Assembly: GCA_002213445.1 (NCBI GenBank)
Contig: NJIE01000009.1
Location: 62,001-126,000 of the forward strand
DNA from: Xenophilus sp. AP218F
Lineage (GTDB): Bacteria; Pseudomonadota; Gammaproteobacteria; Burkholderiales; Chromobacteriaceae
Direction of reading: 5' to 3'
Length of the DNA stretch: 64,000 nt
Numbering within the stretch: the first letter of the stretch is position 1; every line of letters starts with the position of its first letter. Position numbers and translations under genes: made by a program. The notes below the pieces were generated by a model. The model was not told the origin of the DNA and searched no databases. It worked only from the letters and a program-made list of their open reading frames with translations. This document shows, piece by piece, positions 1-9,197 of this stretch.

Positions 1-437
1 AGAGAAGCGCGCCGTGCGATCAGGCGTTCGTAGCCGGCGGCCAGCGTCAGGCCCATCGCCAGCCACACCAGCCAGGGCCGGCCTGCGGCGAGCAGGGTTT
101 CCGCATGCCAGCCGCCCACCGCCAGGTTCATGACCAGGCTGCGCAGCAAGCGCCCCTGGGTCGCCAACCCCAGCGCGGCGACGAGCAGCCCGCGCCGCCA
201 GACACCGCCCGCCGGCAGCTTGTCGTACAGCAGGCGATAGACGCAGACCAGCGCCACGCCGCTTTCCAGCGAGGTGGCGGCGGCGAGCAGGGTTATGCTC
301 CAGCTGTAACTCATGGCGGCGGCTTCGCCCGCCAGCCAGCGGCTGAACACATCCACATCCAGCACGTGCAAGAGAAAGCCAGACAGGCTGGTCGCGGCAG
401 CTACCCCGGCGTAACATCCCAAACGTTTGATTCGCAT
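1..437 (-). CDS. hypothetical integral membrane protein (3' end beyond window)
   Basis: The reading frame opens at an ATG whose first base is 437 and stays open to the window edge, giving at least 145 residues. It begins MRIKRLGCYAGVAAATS and has several hydrophobic stretches (about residues 8-25, 42-65, 82-100 and 120-138), so it is very likely a multi-pass inner-membrane protein. I do not recognise the family. It lies about 100 bases downstream of the secreted-protein gene of the adjoining two-component cluster and in the same direction. It may therefore be the last gene of that operon, in the position where Vibrio vxr operons carry extra small genes; that link is inference only. Confidence 0.6.
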   Translation of the reverse strand, partial: MRIKRLGCYAGVAAATSLSGFLLHVLDVDVFSRWLAGEAAAMSYSWSITLLAAATSLESGVALVCVYRLLYDKLPAGGVWRRGLLVAALGLATQGRLLRSLVMNLAVGGWHAETLLAAGRPWLVWLAMGLTLAAGYERLIARRAS

Positions 438-540
438 TTCATTCCTTCGCCCAAAATCGGTCATTTCGGCAGCCGCCGCGGCTTGGCAGGCAAGCCTGGG
501 CATTGAAACGCAAAAAACGCCGCCAATTGTCAGGCGAATG

Positions 541-1356
541 TCAGAACCGCTCGAACGGTCCGGCTACGCGCTGGACGCGCTGGACGCTGACCGCGCCGCG
601 AAAGCTCGCCTGCGTGAGCGAAACGCTGGCCCAGAGCCCGCTGTCTCGCAGGCGGGCGGGCCAGGGCTGCAAGCGGGCCGCCTCGCCGCGGGATGACCAT
701 ACCGCGTCGAAAGCCGGCCGGCGCAACAGCCTCTGCTCCAGCCACGGCGCCGGGCAGGCGCGGCCGCGCGGCGGCGGCCGCAGCGCCAGGCCGCCGCCCT
801 CGCGGCGCAGCCAGTCCAGGGCGGCCGTCGCCGGCAAGGGCAAGGCCTGCCGCCACTGCTCGCCGCCGCTGCGCACCGTCAGCCAGTAGACGCCCAGCGG
901 AAACGCCGCGCCGGCTTCCTTGCTCTCCACCCGGAAAACATTGCCGGCGCCGTAAGCGGCGGCGGCGTTCAGCAACAGGTCGCGGCCGTCGGGCAGCCGC
1001 AGCGATACCGAGAGATCGCGGCGCGGACTGATGCCGCGCAATTCGGCCTGATACACCCGGCTGAGCGGGATGTCGCGCTGCCGGAGTTCCAGCTCCAGCT
1101 CGGACAACCACTGCGGCGGCGTTTGCGGCATGTCGCGGCCGCACTGCGCCGCCAGCAGGCTGTCCTGCAGATCGGCCCAGGCCCGGCGCTGGGTGGCGCT
1201 GGACAGGCTGTGCCACAGCTTGGCCAGTTGCCGCCAGGCGTCGGCGCGATCGCCCCCCAGCAAGGCGTGATAGGCCGGCTCCAGCGGCGTGGCCGGCAAC
1301 AGCGGCTGCGCCGCCGCGCCGCCGCAGCAGGCCAGCCAAACCAGCCAGCGCTTCAT
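541..1356 (-). CDS. secreted DUF2861-like protein of a two-component operon (VxrC-like)
   Basis: This encodes 271 residues starting MKRWLVWLACCGGAAAQP, a signal peptide with likely cleavage near residue 17, followed by a soluble domain without obvious catalytic motifs. Its ATG overlaps the response-regulator stop by four bases (ATGA), so translation is probably coupled. Placement after a sensor kinase with a periplasmic domain and an OmpR-type regulator matches the Vibrio vxrABC order, where the third gene is a DUF2861 protein. The family assignment rests on gene order and general resemblance recalled from memory, not on a search. A periplasmic accessory role to the kinase is inferred. Confidence 0.65.
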   Translation of the reverse strand: MKRWLVWLACCGGAAAQPLLPATPLEPAYHALLGGDRADAWRQLAKLWHSLSSATQRRAWADLQDSLLAAQCGRDMPQTPPQWLSELELELRQRDIPLSRVYQAELRGISPRRDLSVSLRLPDGRDLLLNAAAAYGAGNVFRVESKEAGAAFPLGVYWLTVRSGGEQWRQALPLPATAALDWLRREGGGLALRPPPRGRACPAPWLEQRLLRRPAFDAVWSSRGEAARLQPWPARLRDSGLWASVSLTQASFRGAVSVQRVQRVAGPFERF

Positions 1357-2000
1357 GCCGCCGGCTCCCGCAGGCGATAGCCGACGCCGCGCACCGTCTC
1401 GATGGGCAGCTCGGCCAGCTTTTGCCGCAATTGCAGCACATGGGTGTCCACGGTGCGGGTGGAGGGGAAACGCTGGTAGCCCCACACCTGATTGAGCAAC
1501 TCGTCGCGGGTGAATACCCGGTCCGGCATCCGCGCCAGCATCGCCAGCAGCTCGAACTCGGTGCGGGTCAGCGCCACCTCCGCGCCGCGCCACGCCGCCG
1601 CCAGCCGCGCCGGAAACAGCTGCAGCGCGCCGCAAGCCAGTTGCCCTTCGCCCAGCGGCCGCAGCTGGGCGCGAATGCGGGCCAGCAGTTCGACGTGGGC
1701 GAAAGGCTTGGTCAGGTAATCGCGCGCGCCGGCTTCCAGCCCGGCTACCCGGTCCTCCAGCTCCACCCTGGCGGTGAGCACGATCACCGGCAGCGCCTTG
1801 AGCGCCAGCCATTGCGGCAAGAGACGCAGCGAATCGCCGTCCGGCAACTGCCGGTCGAGGATGGCCAGCTCGGCCTGCCGCCAGCGCTCGGCCACCTCGG
1901 CGCTGTCCCGCAGCCAAACGCAGGCGTAGCCCTGCTGCTGCAGGAACCGGCGCAACCCCGCGCCCAGCTCGGCGTCGTCTTCAATCAGCAATATCGTCAC
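1353..2000 (-). CDS. OmpR-family response regulator (VxrB-like)
   Basis: This 215-residue regulator has an N-terminal receiver domain (about 1-115). The acidic pair is D8/D9, the phospho-acceptor is D49 in LAILDRQLPDG, the switch Thr lies in VIVLTAR and the Lys in LTKPF. A winged-helix DNA-binding domain follows (about 125-212), ending in the FPSTRTVDTHVLQLR recognition region typical of OmpR/PhoB proteins. It overlaps the upstream kinase gene by 20 bases and the downstream secreted-protein gene by four, so the three are surely one operon. By analogy with VxrB it may control cell-wall or secretion functions, but no target can be read from this window. Confidence 0.9.
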   Translation of the reverse strand: MTILLIEDDAELGAGLRRFLQQQGYACVWLRDSAEVAERWRQAELAILDRQLPDGDSLRLLPQWLALKALPVIVLTARVELEDRVAGLEAGARDYLTKPFAHVELLARIRAQLRPLGEGQLACGALQLFPARLAAAWRGAEVALTRTEFELLAMLARMPDRVFTRDELLNQVWGYQRFPSTRTVDTHVLQLRQKLAELPIETVRGVGYRLREPAA

Positions 2001-3363
2001 ACGGCAACTCCAGCACGAAAGTGGTTGGCGGCCCTTCCAGCCGCAAGTTTCCGCCCAGCCGGGCCATCACCCGGCGCACGATGGCGAGGCCCAGCCCCAT
2101 GCCTTCGCCGCCGGCCGCCTGGCGGCCAAGCCGCGCCAGCCGATAGCGGGGCAGCATGCCCCCGTCGCTCACCGCCAGCCGCAGCCGTCCGGCTCGCCAG
2201 GCGGCGTGGATGCGCACCGGCGGACGGCCATGGGTCAAGGCGTTGCGCAGCAGATTGTCCAGACACAAGCCCAGCCAGTACGCCGGCAAGGCCAGCGTGC
2301 GATCCCGCTCCAGGCAGTACGCCACGCCGTGGCGCTCCGCCGCGGCGTCCAGCCATTCGCCCAGCGGCAACGGCTGCGGCGGCTCCAGCCCGCCCCTGAC
2401 CGACAGATAGTGGCGGCTGGCCTCGGCCAGCTGGCGCAAACGCAACACGCCGTCCGCCAGCCGGCCGAAGCCGTCGCGCGCGCCGTCCGGCAGCCGGTCG
2501 AAATCGGCGCGGAAAGCTTCCACCGCGTTGCCCAGGCCGGCGATCGGCGTGCGCAGCTCATGGGTCAGCATCTGCAGGACGAACTGGCGCTCCTTGAGCA
2601 GCCTGCGCCGTTGCCAGACGCCGTAAGCCAGCACGCCGCCGGCCAGGAACAGCGACAGCGCCGCCGCGGCCCGCCACCACCACGGCGCAGGCGGCAGCTG
2701 CCTGACGCACACCTGGCCCAGCACCCGGTTGCAGCTCATGCCCTCCGCGAAAGGGAGCAAGGCCAAACCGGCCCGCCGGGCCAGCGGCCGCCACCGCGTC
2801 TCGTCGTAGCGCAGCCATGCGCGCCCGTCCTGCCGCCACAGCGCGCCGCCTTGCAGCAGCCAATCGTCGCCGCCCAGCAACGCGGCCAGATTGTCGTCGG
2901 ACAGCCGGCCGAGGCCGCCGAAGGCGTCGGGACGTTCGCGCAGATGCAAGAAGGGCTGCAGGCTGCCGGCGGCCTCCGGGTGGCGCTGCAGGTAATGCCA
3001 GGCGTAGCTGCCGCCCAGCGGATGGATGCGGTGGCGGGCGAACCAGGCGACGGGCAGCGTCTCGCCGCGGCAGAGCGCGGTTTCGAAACGCCTGAGCTCG
3101 GCCGGCATCGCAGGGGCGGCCGACGGGCACTGCCGCCGGTAGCGATAGATGGCCTGCAATCGGGGCAAGGGCGCGCGTCCGAGCGACGGATACAGCGCCG
3201 CCGGCTGCAACAGCGACAAATCCAGCGCTTGCAGCTCGGCCAGGGCCACCCGCGCCTGCGGGGCGGCGGCGCGCAAGGACGCCTCCAGCGCGGCGACGTC
3301 GGCGCGGGCAGAAAACGACAGCAGGGCCAGCCACCAGGGCAACAAGCGAACAAGAACGGGCAT
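1981..3363 (-). CDS. membrane sensor histidine kinase with periplasmic DUF3404-like domain (VxrA-like)
   Basis: This 460-residue kinase has a signal peptide (about 1-21, ending in SARAD), a periplasmic sensor region (about 22-228) with four cysteines (C79, C98, C211, C219), one transmembrane helix (about 229-250), and a HisKA domain with phospho-acceptor H268 in LTHELRTP. An ATPase domain ends it, with the G-box GMGLGLAIV. The single large N-terminal periplasmic domain and the order kinase-regulator-secreted protein resemble VxrA of Vibrio, whose sensor is classed as DUF3404. The ATG at 3363 directly precedes the signal peptide. It is divergent from earP with only 66 bases between starts, so both promoters lie in that gap. 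Confidence 0.88.
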   Translation of the reverse strand: MPVLVRLLPWWLALLSFSARADVAALEASLRAAAPQARVALAELQALDLSLLQPAALYPSLGRAPLPRLQAIYRYRRQCPSAAPAMPAELRRFETALCRGETLPVAWFARHRIHPLGGSYAWHYLQRHPEAAGSLQPFLHLRERPDAFGGLGRLSDDNLAALLGGDDWLLQGGALWRQDGRAWLRYDETRWRPLARRAGLALLPFAEGMSCNRVLGQVCVRQLPPAPWWWRAAAALSLFLAGGVLAYGVWQRRRLLKERQFVLQMLTHELRTPIAGLGNAVEAFRADFDRLPDGARDGFGRLADGVLRLRQLAEASRHYLSVRGGLEPPQPLPLGEWLDAAAERHGVAYCLERDRTLALPAYWLGLCLDNLLRNALTHGRPPVRIHAAWRAGRLRLAVSDGGMLPRYRLARLGRQAAGGEGMGLGLAIVRRVMARLGGNLRLEGPPTTFVLELPCDDIAD

Positions 3364-3429
3364 GCGGCGATTATAAGCGGGACAACCGTGATAAGCTGCC
3401 GCCGTTTGCCACTCGCCACTGTTCGCCCC

Positions 3430-4575
3430 ATGTCACACCGCAGCTGGGATATTTTCTGTACCGTCATCGACAACTTCGGCGATATCGGCGTCGCCTGGCG
3501 GCTGGCGCGCCGGCTGGCCCATGGCGGCGAGGGCGAGGTCCGGCTATGGGTGGACGACCTCTCCAGCTTCGCCCGCATCGCCCCCGAGCTGGACCCGATG
3601 CTGGACGAACAGACGCTGGGCGACATCCAGGTCCGCCGCTGGCGGGCCGACGGTTTTCCCGCCGACGTCGTTCCCCGCGACGTGGTGATCGAGGCCTTCG
3701 GCTGCCGGCTGCCGGAATGCTTCGAGGCGGCGATGGCCGCGCGCGCGGTCAAACCGGTGTGGATCAATCTGGAATACCTGTCCGCCGAGGACTGGACGCT
3801 GGACTGCCACCTGCTGCCCTCGCCCCACCCGCGCCTGCCGCTGACCAAGCACTTCTTCTTCCCCGGTTTCAGCCCGCGCAGCGGCGGCCTGATCTGCGAG
3901 GACGGCCTGATCGCCGACCGCCGCGCCTGGCAGGCCGACACCCTCAAACAGCGCGCGCTGTGGCAGCTGTACGGCGTGCCGGAAAAACGCGCCGGCGAGC
4001 TGCGCGTCAGCCTGTTCGCCTACGAAAACCCGGCGGCCACCGATCTTTTGGCCGCCTGGGCCCTGGGCGAGCGCCGCGTCAGCTGCCTGGTGCCAGCCGG
4101 CAAGGTGCTGGCCGACGTGGAAAAGGTGGCCGGCTGCCGGCTCGCCGCCGGCCAGCACGTCCGCCAGGGCAATCTGGACATCTACGTGCTGCCGATGACC
4201 GACCAGGACGGCTACGACCTGACGCTGTGGTCCTGCGACTTCAATTTCGTCCGCGGCGAGGACAGCCTGGTGCGCGCGCAATGGGCCGGCCGGCCGATGG
4301 CCTGGCACATCTATCCGCAGGACGACGAGGCGCATATCGCCAAGCTGGAGGCGTTTCTGTCGCAGTATTGCGACGGCCTGCCAGCCGAAGCCGCCGCCGC
4401 CATCCGCGGCTTGAACCTGGCCTGGAACCGCGGCCAGGACATGGCGGCCGCCTGGCGGGCCGCCGAGCCGTTTCTTGAGCTTTGGCAACAACATAGCCAA
4501 AACTGGCCCGAGCAACTGCTGAAAGACGGCGATCTGCTTGCGAGACTACTGCACTTTGTTTCCGAAATCGGCTAG
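3430..4575 (+). CDS. earP: EF-P arginine-32 rhamnosyltransferase EarP
   Basis: EarP moves rhamnose from dTDP-L-rhamnose onto Arg32 of elongation factor P, which lets EF-P rescue ribosomes stalled at proline runs. The 381-residue protein is a GT-B inverting enzyme. The N-terminal [15 protein letters not shown] segment carries D14 and D18, and the RGEDS motif near the C-terminus carries E277; these correspond to the D13, D17 and E273 reported as essential in Pseudomonas putida EarP. The start is the ATG giving [18 protein letters not shown]; upstream in-frame sequence is antisense to the kinase gene and is not used. efp follows 61 bases downstream, and its Arg32 confirms the pairing. Confidence 0.97.
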   Translation: MSHRSWDIFCTVIDNFGDIGVAWRLARRLAHGGEGEVRLWVDDLSSFARIAPELDPMLDEQTLGDIQVRRWRADGFPADVVPRDVVIEAFGCRLPECFEAAMAARAVKPVWINLEYLSAEDWTLDCHLLPSPHPRLPLTKHFFFPGFSPRSGGLICEDGLIADRRAWQADTLKQRALWQLYGVPEKRAGELRVSLFAYENPAATDLLAAWALGERRVSCLVPAGKVLADVEKVAGCRLAAGQHVRQGNLDIYVLPMTDQDGYDLTLWSCDFNFVRGEDSLVRAQWAGRPMAWHIYPQDDEAHIAKLEAFLSQYCDGLPAEAAAAIRGLNLAWNRGQDMAAAWRAAEPFLELWQQHSQNWPEQLLKDGDLLARLLHFVSEIG

Positions 4576-4605
4576 AATGCCACGTTTTTCGGAAATCATT
4601 TCCGA
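4559..4605 (+). promoter_or_regulatory. efp promoter region with repeated TTTCCGAAA elements
   Basis: A good -10 box, TAGAAT, lies at 4573-4578, overlapping the end of earP. It is framed by TTTCCGAAA (4559-4567), its reverse complement TTTCGGAAA (4587-4595) and another TTTCCGA (4599-4605). The last two form a perfect 15-base palindrome CGGAAATCATTTCCG (4590-4604) around the expected start site. Whether this is an operator or chance symmetry is not shown. No clear -35 is visible. Confidence 0.5.
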
Positions 4606-4636
4606 CTTCAATTCAAGAGTTTGGGACTCATACGCA

Positions 4637-5200
4637 ATGAAAACCGCACAAGAACTGCGCGCTGGTAACGTATTCATGGTTGGCAGCGAGCCGATGGTCG
4701 TTCAAAAGGCCGAATTCAGCAAATCCGGCCGCAACGCTTCCGTCGTCAAGATGAAGATGAAGAACCTGCTGACCGGCGCCGGCACCGAAACCGTATACCG
4801 CGCCGACGACAAGTTCGACGTGATCGTGCTGGACCGCAAGGACTGCACCTACTCCTACTTCGCCGACCCGATGTACGTGTTCATGGACGCCGAGTTCAAC
4901 CAGTACGAAGTGGAAGCCGACAACCTGGGCGACACCATCAACTACATCGTTGACGGCATGGACGAGGTTTGCCAGGTTACCTTCTACGATGGCAAGGCCA
5001 TCTCCGTAGAATTGCCGACCACCGTGATCCGCGAAGTGGAATACACCGAGCCGGCCGTGCGCGGCGATACCTCGGGCAAAGTGCTGAAGCCGGCTCGCCT
5101 GGTTGGCACCACCTTCGAAGTTCAGGTTCCGGCTTTCGTCAACACCGGCGAAAAGATCGAAATCGATACCCGCACCAACGAATTCAAGAAGCGCGCCTAA
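4637..5200 (+). CDS. efp: translation elongation factor P (arginine type)
   Basis: EF-P binds between the P and E sites and speeds peptide-bond formation on polyproline stretches. The 187-residue protein has the normal three beta-barrel length. The modified loop reads [10 protein letters not shown], so residue 32 is Arg rather than the Lys used by EpmA-type systems. This is the form rhamnosylated by EarP, encoded just upstream. The start ATG gives [16 protein letters not shown], the conserved N-terminus. The gene probably has its own promoter inside the earP end and stops before a strong intrinsic terminator. Confidence 0.98.
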   Translation: MKTAQELRAGNVFMVGSEPMVVQKAEFSKSGRNASVVKMKMKNLLTGAGTETVYRADDKFDVIVLDRKDCTYSYFADPMYVFMDAEFNQYEVEADNLGDTINYIVDGMDEVCQVTFYDGKAISVELPTTVIREVEYTEPAVRGDTSGKVLKPARLVGTTFEVQVPAFVNTGEKIEIDTRTNEFKKRA

Positions 5201-5222
5201 GCCCTTCTCATCGTTGCCGGAC

Positions 5223-5250
5223 AAAAAAGCGCCTTCGCAGGCGCTTTTTT
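5223..5250. terminator. bidirectional intrinsic terminator after efp
   Basis: AAAAAAGCGCC-TTCGCA-GGCGCTTTTTT is a GC stem flanked by an A run on the left and a T run on the right. It can end efp transcription on the plus strand and the hybrid-kinase operon, which converges from the minus strand. Confidence 0.9.
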
Positions 5251-5274
5251 CATATCCGCCGCCGTCGCGACGGA

Positions 5275-8200
5275 TCATGGCGCGGATGGCGGCGACGCCT
5301 CCCCGACCCGCCATCGGGCGGCAAGCGCGAGCCAAGCGTCCAGTTCGGCTTCGGCGGCGCGCAGCAGCGGCTGGCAATCGGCCAGCCCGGCGCCGACGCC
5401 CTCTTCCAGCTCGCGCAAAGCCTCGACCAGACGCCGCGCGCCGAAAGACGCGACGCTGCCGCGCAAGGCGTGCAACGTCCGCGCGCACGCCTCGCGCTCC
5501 CCCGCAGCCAGGCTGCCGGTGGCCTCCGCCATCCGCGCGCGGCTGTCGCGCGCCAGGTTGCGCAACAGCTCCGCCAGACGCTGCCTGCCGCCGTCGCTAT
5601 GGCCGACCAGACGCAACAGATCGGCCGGCAATCCTTCCTCAGCCGATGGCGCTTCCACGCTCGCCTCCACTTCCGCCAGCGGCAGATAGCGCCCCAGCAC
5701 CGCCCGCACCTCCCGCAAGGACAAAGGCTTGGCGAGGAAGGCGTCCATGCCGGCGGCGAAGCAGGCTTCGCGCTCCGCCGCCGAAACGCCGGCGCTCATC
5801 GCCACGATGGGCAAATCCAGCCCCAGTTGCCGCCGAATCCGCCGGGTGGCGGTATCGCCGTCCATTCTCGGCATCTGCCTGTCCATCAGGATCAGCGCGT
5901 AACGCTCCGGTTCCCGGCCCAGGCGCTCCAGCGCCTGCTCGCCGTCGACAGCCGCCTCCGCCTGCAAGCCCAGGTGGCGCACCATGGCTGCCGCCACCTC
6001 GCGGTTGACCGCGTTGTCGTCCACCAGCAAGACGGTGGCCGGCGCGAATGGCCGCGCTTGCCGCGACGGCTGCGGCTCCGCCGGGCTGGCCGGCTGCAAG
6101 GCCGTCCGCAACGCGGACGGCCCCAGCGGCTTGATCAGCGCGCCATCCAGCAAACCGGCGTCCGCTTGCGACTCCAACGCTTGCTGGTCGCCGGCGTCCA
6201 CCAGCATCCACAGCGCCGCGCGTCCGCGCGCACGCGCCTGCCGGCACCACGCCAGGCTGGCCGCTCCCTGCCAGTCCAGCAGCACGGTCGCGCCGCCGTC
6301 CTGTTCCCAGTCCGCCAGCCAAGCCAGCGCCTGATCGCCATCGGCCGTCGCCCGGGCCTGGCAGCCTTGCCGCTCGGCAAGGCAGACCACCGCGTCGCGG
6401 GTCAAGGCGCTCGCGCTCACCGCCAGCACCCGGCGCGCGCCCGCGGCCGGCGCGGCAGGCGGCTGGGCGGGCGCTTGCGGCAAGACGAACCAGAAGCGGC
6501 TGCCCAATCCCGGCCGGCTCTCCACCCGGAGGCTGCCGCCCATCAGCGCCACCAGCCGGGAGGCGATCGCCAACCCAAGCCCGGTGCCGCCGTAACGGCG
6601 GGTGGTGGAGGCGTCGGCCTGGGCGAAAGCGGCGAACACCTTGCGCTGCTCTTCCTCCGACATGCCGATGCCGCTGTCCGCAACCGAGAACAGCACGCCG
6701 TCCGGCTGGCTCTCCACCGTCAGCGCCACCTCGCCGCGCTCGGTGAACTTGATGGCGTTGCCCACCAGATTGATCAGCACCTGCTGCAGCCGCAGAGGAT
6801 CGCCGCGCAATTGCGCCGGCGCGGATGGCCGCACCGCCAGCGCCAGCGTCAGCCCGCGGTTGGCCCCGTGCATCGCCATGATGGCCGCCAGGGTGTCCAG
6901 CACTTCGTCCAGCGCGAAATCAGCCTGGTGCAGCGCCATCTTGCCGGCCTCTACCTTGGAGAAGTCCAGGATGTCGTCCAGAATCGACATCAAGCCCCGG
7001 CAGGAGCGCTGGATCATGTCCAGGCAGCGTTGCTGGCGCGGGCTGAGCGCCGTGTTCTGCAACAACTGCAAGCTGCCGAGCATGCCGTTCATCGGCGTGC
7101 GGATTTCATGGCTCATATTGGCGACGAACTCGCTCTTGGCGCGGCTGCCGGCTTCGGCCTGCTCTTTGGCCAGACGCAGGGCGAGCCGCGCCTCGCGCTC
7201 GAGGCGAACGTCCTTGGCGATGCAGACGAAGCCCGACAGCCAGCCATCCTGCCAGATGCCGGTCAAGGCCACGCTGACCGGCAAGACGCTGCCGTCGCGG
7301 CGGCGGAACGTCCACTCGCCCACATCCGCGCCGCCGCGGGCGGCCTTGGTGGTCAGCGCCGCCAGGCCTTCCAGGCCATCGCCGCGCGCCGCCAGTTCCT
7401 CCGGCAGAAAGAACGTCGGCAGCGAGCGGCGCGCCACGATTTCTTCGGCGCGATAGCCCAGCATCCGCTCGGCGCCGGGGCTGAAGATATTGACTTGGCC
7501 GCGCACGTCGGCGGCGATGATAGCGAACTCGCTGGCCGAGTCGATGATGCCCTGCAGCCTGGCCTGCAGCTGCAGCTGGCCTTCCTGCGCCTGCTTCAGC
7601 GGCGTGATGTCGGAAACGAATACGTAAAACCCCCGCACCGCGCCCTCGACCACATGCGGCACGTAGCTGGCCAGCCCGTGGCGGTCGCGCCCCTGGGCAT
7701 CGACGATGCGGCGTTCGAACATGCAAGGCTCGCCCGCCAGCGCGCGGCGAACATAAGGCTGGTTCAAGGCATAGCGCTCGTCGCCCAGCACCTCGCGCAA
7801 GGACAAGCCGCGCATCCGCTCCGGCGTCCAGCCCAGCCAGGCCAGGTAGGCGTGATTGGCGAACCGGTTCTTCTCTTGCGCGTCCCAATAACCCACCATG
7901 GCCGGGATGTTGTCCAATACCGCTCGCAACTCCTCGCGAGCCTGTTGCAAGGCCAGACGCGTCGCCATCTGCTGGCTGATATCCTCGACATGCAACACCA
8001 GCTCCGCCGAGCCGGACTCCAGCCGCGCCGCCTGCACCCGGCGCCATGCGCCCGCCTCCGGCGGCCCGTGCCGGATTTCCAGCGGCGCGGCGGCCGAACC
8101 GGCCATCACCGCCCGAAACAGTTCATCCAGACGCGCCGCCTCCTCCGCGTCGCAACACGCCAGATAGCGCCGCCCAAGCAAGGCCTCGCGCTCCGCGCCG

Positions 8201-9165
8201 AGCAGCCGGCACAGGTGGTCGTTGATCTCCGCGATGCGTCCTTCCTGGTCAAGCAGGGCAAAACCGGTGGCCGCGCCCGCCAGCGCGCCCCGCAAACGGC
8301 TTTCGCGGCGCAAGCCTTCCTGCACCCGCAGCTGGCTATGCCGCGCGCTGGCGGCGATCACCAGCGCGATCAGCCAGCTCAGCATCGCCGGCCCCGCCGC
8401 CTCCAGTTCTTGGCTGGAAAAAATCTGCTGATACGGCGGCAGCGCGCCCAAAGCGCCATGCAGGGCGGCGGACAGCGTGAACATCAGCAAGGCCGCCTCG
8501 AAGCGCAGCCAGACGGCTGCCAGCAGCAGCGGAACAATCGCGTACAGGAAGTGGAAAGGGGAATAACTCAGCACCAGCCAGGAGGCGGCCGCATGGATGG
8601 CCAGCATCGCCGCGCAACGGGCCGGCTGCCAGTCCAGATTGCGGTTGCCAAGGTAAAACAGCAGCGGCAATGCCGTCAGTCCGGCGATCTGCATCGAACA
8701 GAACCAGCCCATGGCGTCGGAGTCGGCCAAACCGACCTGCGGCAAGGTCGCCAGCAGCCAGGCCAGCGCGGCCAGGCCGGGCAGCGCGCTGCCCAGGAGG
8801 CACAGCGTCAGAACGCCGCGCGCCGAATCCGGGAAACCCTGCCGCCGCGCCCAGAACCGTGACAGCAGCCAGGCGCCCAGGCCGGCCTGCATGAGATCCG
8901 CGCCGGCAAACAGCGCCGCCGCCAACGCGCCCTGCCCCGGCCAGTTTCCAAGCCAGAACGCCACCCCCAGCCCCGCCGCCCAGCGTCCATGCCGGTCGCG
9001 CCGCGCCAGCGCGTACAGCGCCAGCATATTGCCGAAACCGGGACTGAACCAGGTTTCGCCCAGCCATTGCTGACCCCGCGCGATCAGCGTCAACGCCAGC
9101 GTCGCAGCCAGCCACAGGGCCGGCCGGGCTGCCGCGCCGGGCGGCCAGACATTCAGATTCCGCAC
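5275..9165 (-). CDS. membrane-anchored hybrid sensor kinase (MASE1-like, PAS repeats, HisKA, HATPase, two REC, Hpt)
   Basis: This large phosphorelay kinase has 1296 residues from the GTG at 9165, chosen because GGGAG lies eight bases upstream; a GTG at 9201 overlapping the previous stop is the alternative. An N-terminal multi-helix membrane region (about 10-270) resembles MASE1 sensors. Two or three PAS segments follow (about 285-670). The HisKA domain has H686 in NMSHEIRTPMNG and is followed by an ATPase domain (GGTGLGLAIASRL). A first receiver-like domain lacks the acidic pair. A complete receiver has D1095 in LILMDRQMP. A C-terminal Hpt domain has H1232 in ARTLHALRGS. It is co-directional with and nearly overlaps the REC-PP2C gene, its likely phosphotransfer partner. 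Confidence 0.88.
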   Translation of the reverse strand: MRNLNVWPPGAAARPALWLAATLALTLIARGQQWLGETWFSPGFGNMLALYALARRDRHGRWAAGLGVAFWLGNWPGQGALAAALFAGADLMQAGLGAWLLSRFWARRQGFPDSARGVLTLCLLGSALPGLAALAWLLATLPQVGLADSDAMGWFCSMQIAGLTALPLLFYLGNRNLDWQPARCAAMLAIHAAASWLVLSYSPFHFLYAIVPLLLAAVWLRFEAALLMFTLSAALHGALGALPPYQQIFSSQELEAAGPAMLSWLIALVIAASARHSQLRVQEGLRRESRLRGALAGAATGFALLDQEGRIAEINDHLCRLLGAEREALLGRRYLACCDAEEAARLDELFRAVMAGSAAAPLEIRHGPPEAGAWRRVQAARLESGSAELVLHVEDISQQMATRLALQQAREELRAVLDNIPAMVGYWDAQEKNRFANHAYLAWLGWTPERMRGLSLREVLGDERYALNQPYVRRALAGEPCMFERRIVDAQGRDRHGLASYVPHVVEGAVRGFYVFVSDITPLKQAQEGQLQLQARLQGIIDSASEFAIIAADVRGQVNIFSPGAERMLGYRAEEIVARRSLPTFFLPEELAARGDGLEGLAALTTKAARGGADVGEWTFRRRDGSVLPVSVALTGIWQDGWLSGFVCIAKDVRLEREARLALRLAKEQAEAGSRAKSEFVANMSHEIRTPMNGMLGSLQLLQNTALSPRQQRCLDMIQRSCRGLMSILDDILDFSKVEAGKMALHQADFALDEVLDTLAAIMAMHGANRGLTLALAVRPSAPAQLRGDPLRLQQVLINLVGNAIKFTERGEVALTVESQPDGVLFSVADSGIGMSEEEQRKVFAAFAQADASTTRRYGGTGLGLAIASRLVALMGGSLRVESRPGLGSRFWFVLPQAPAQPPAAPAAGARRVLAVSASALTRDAVVCLAERQGCQARATADGDQALAWLADWEQDGGATVLLDWQGAASLAWCRQARARGRAALWMLVDAGDQQALESQADAGLLDGALIKPLGPSALRTALQPASPAEPQPSRQARPFAPATVLLVDDNAVNREVAAAMVRHLGLQAEAAVDGEQALERLGREPERYALILMDRQMPRMDGDTATRRIRRQLGLDLPIVAMSAGVSAAEREACFAAGMDAFLAKPLSLREVRAVLGRYLPLAEVEASVEAPSAEEGLPADLLRLVGHSDGGRQRLAELLRNLARDSRARMAEATGSLAAGEREACARTLHALRGSVASFGARRLVEALRELEEGVGAGLADCQPLLRAAEAELDAWLALAARWRVGEASPPSAP

Positions 9166-9197
9166 AGTTCGCGCTCCCGTCCGGCCGCCTGGCCGCG

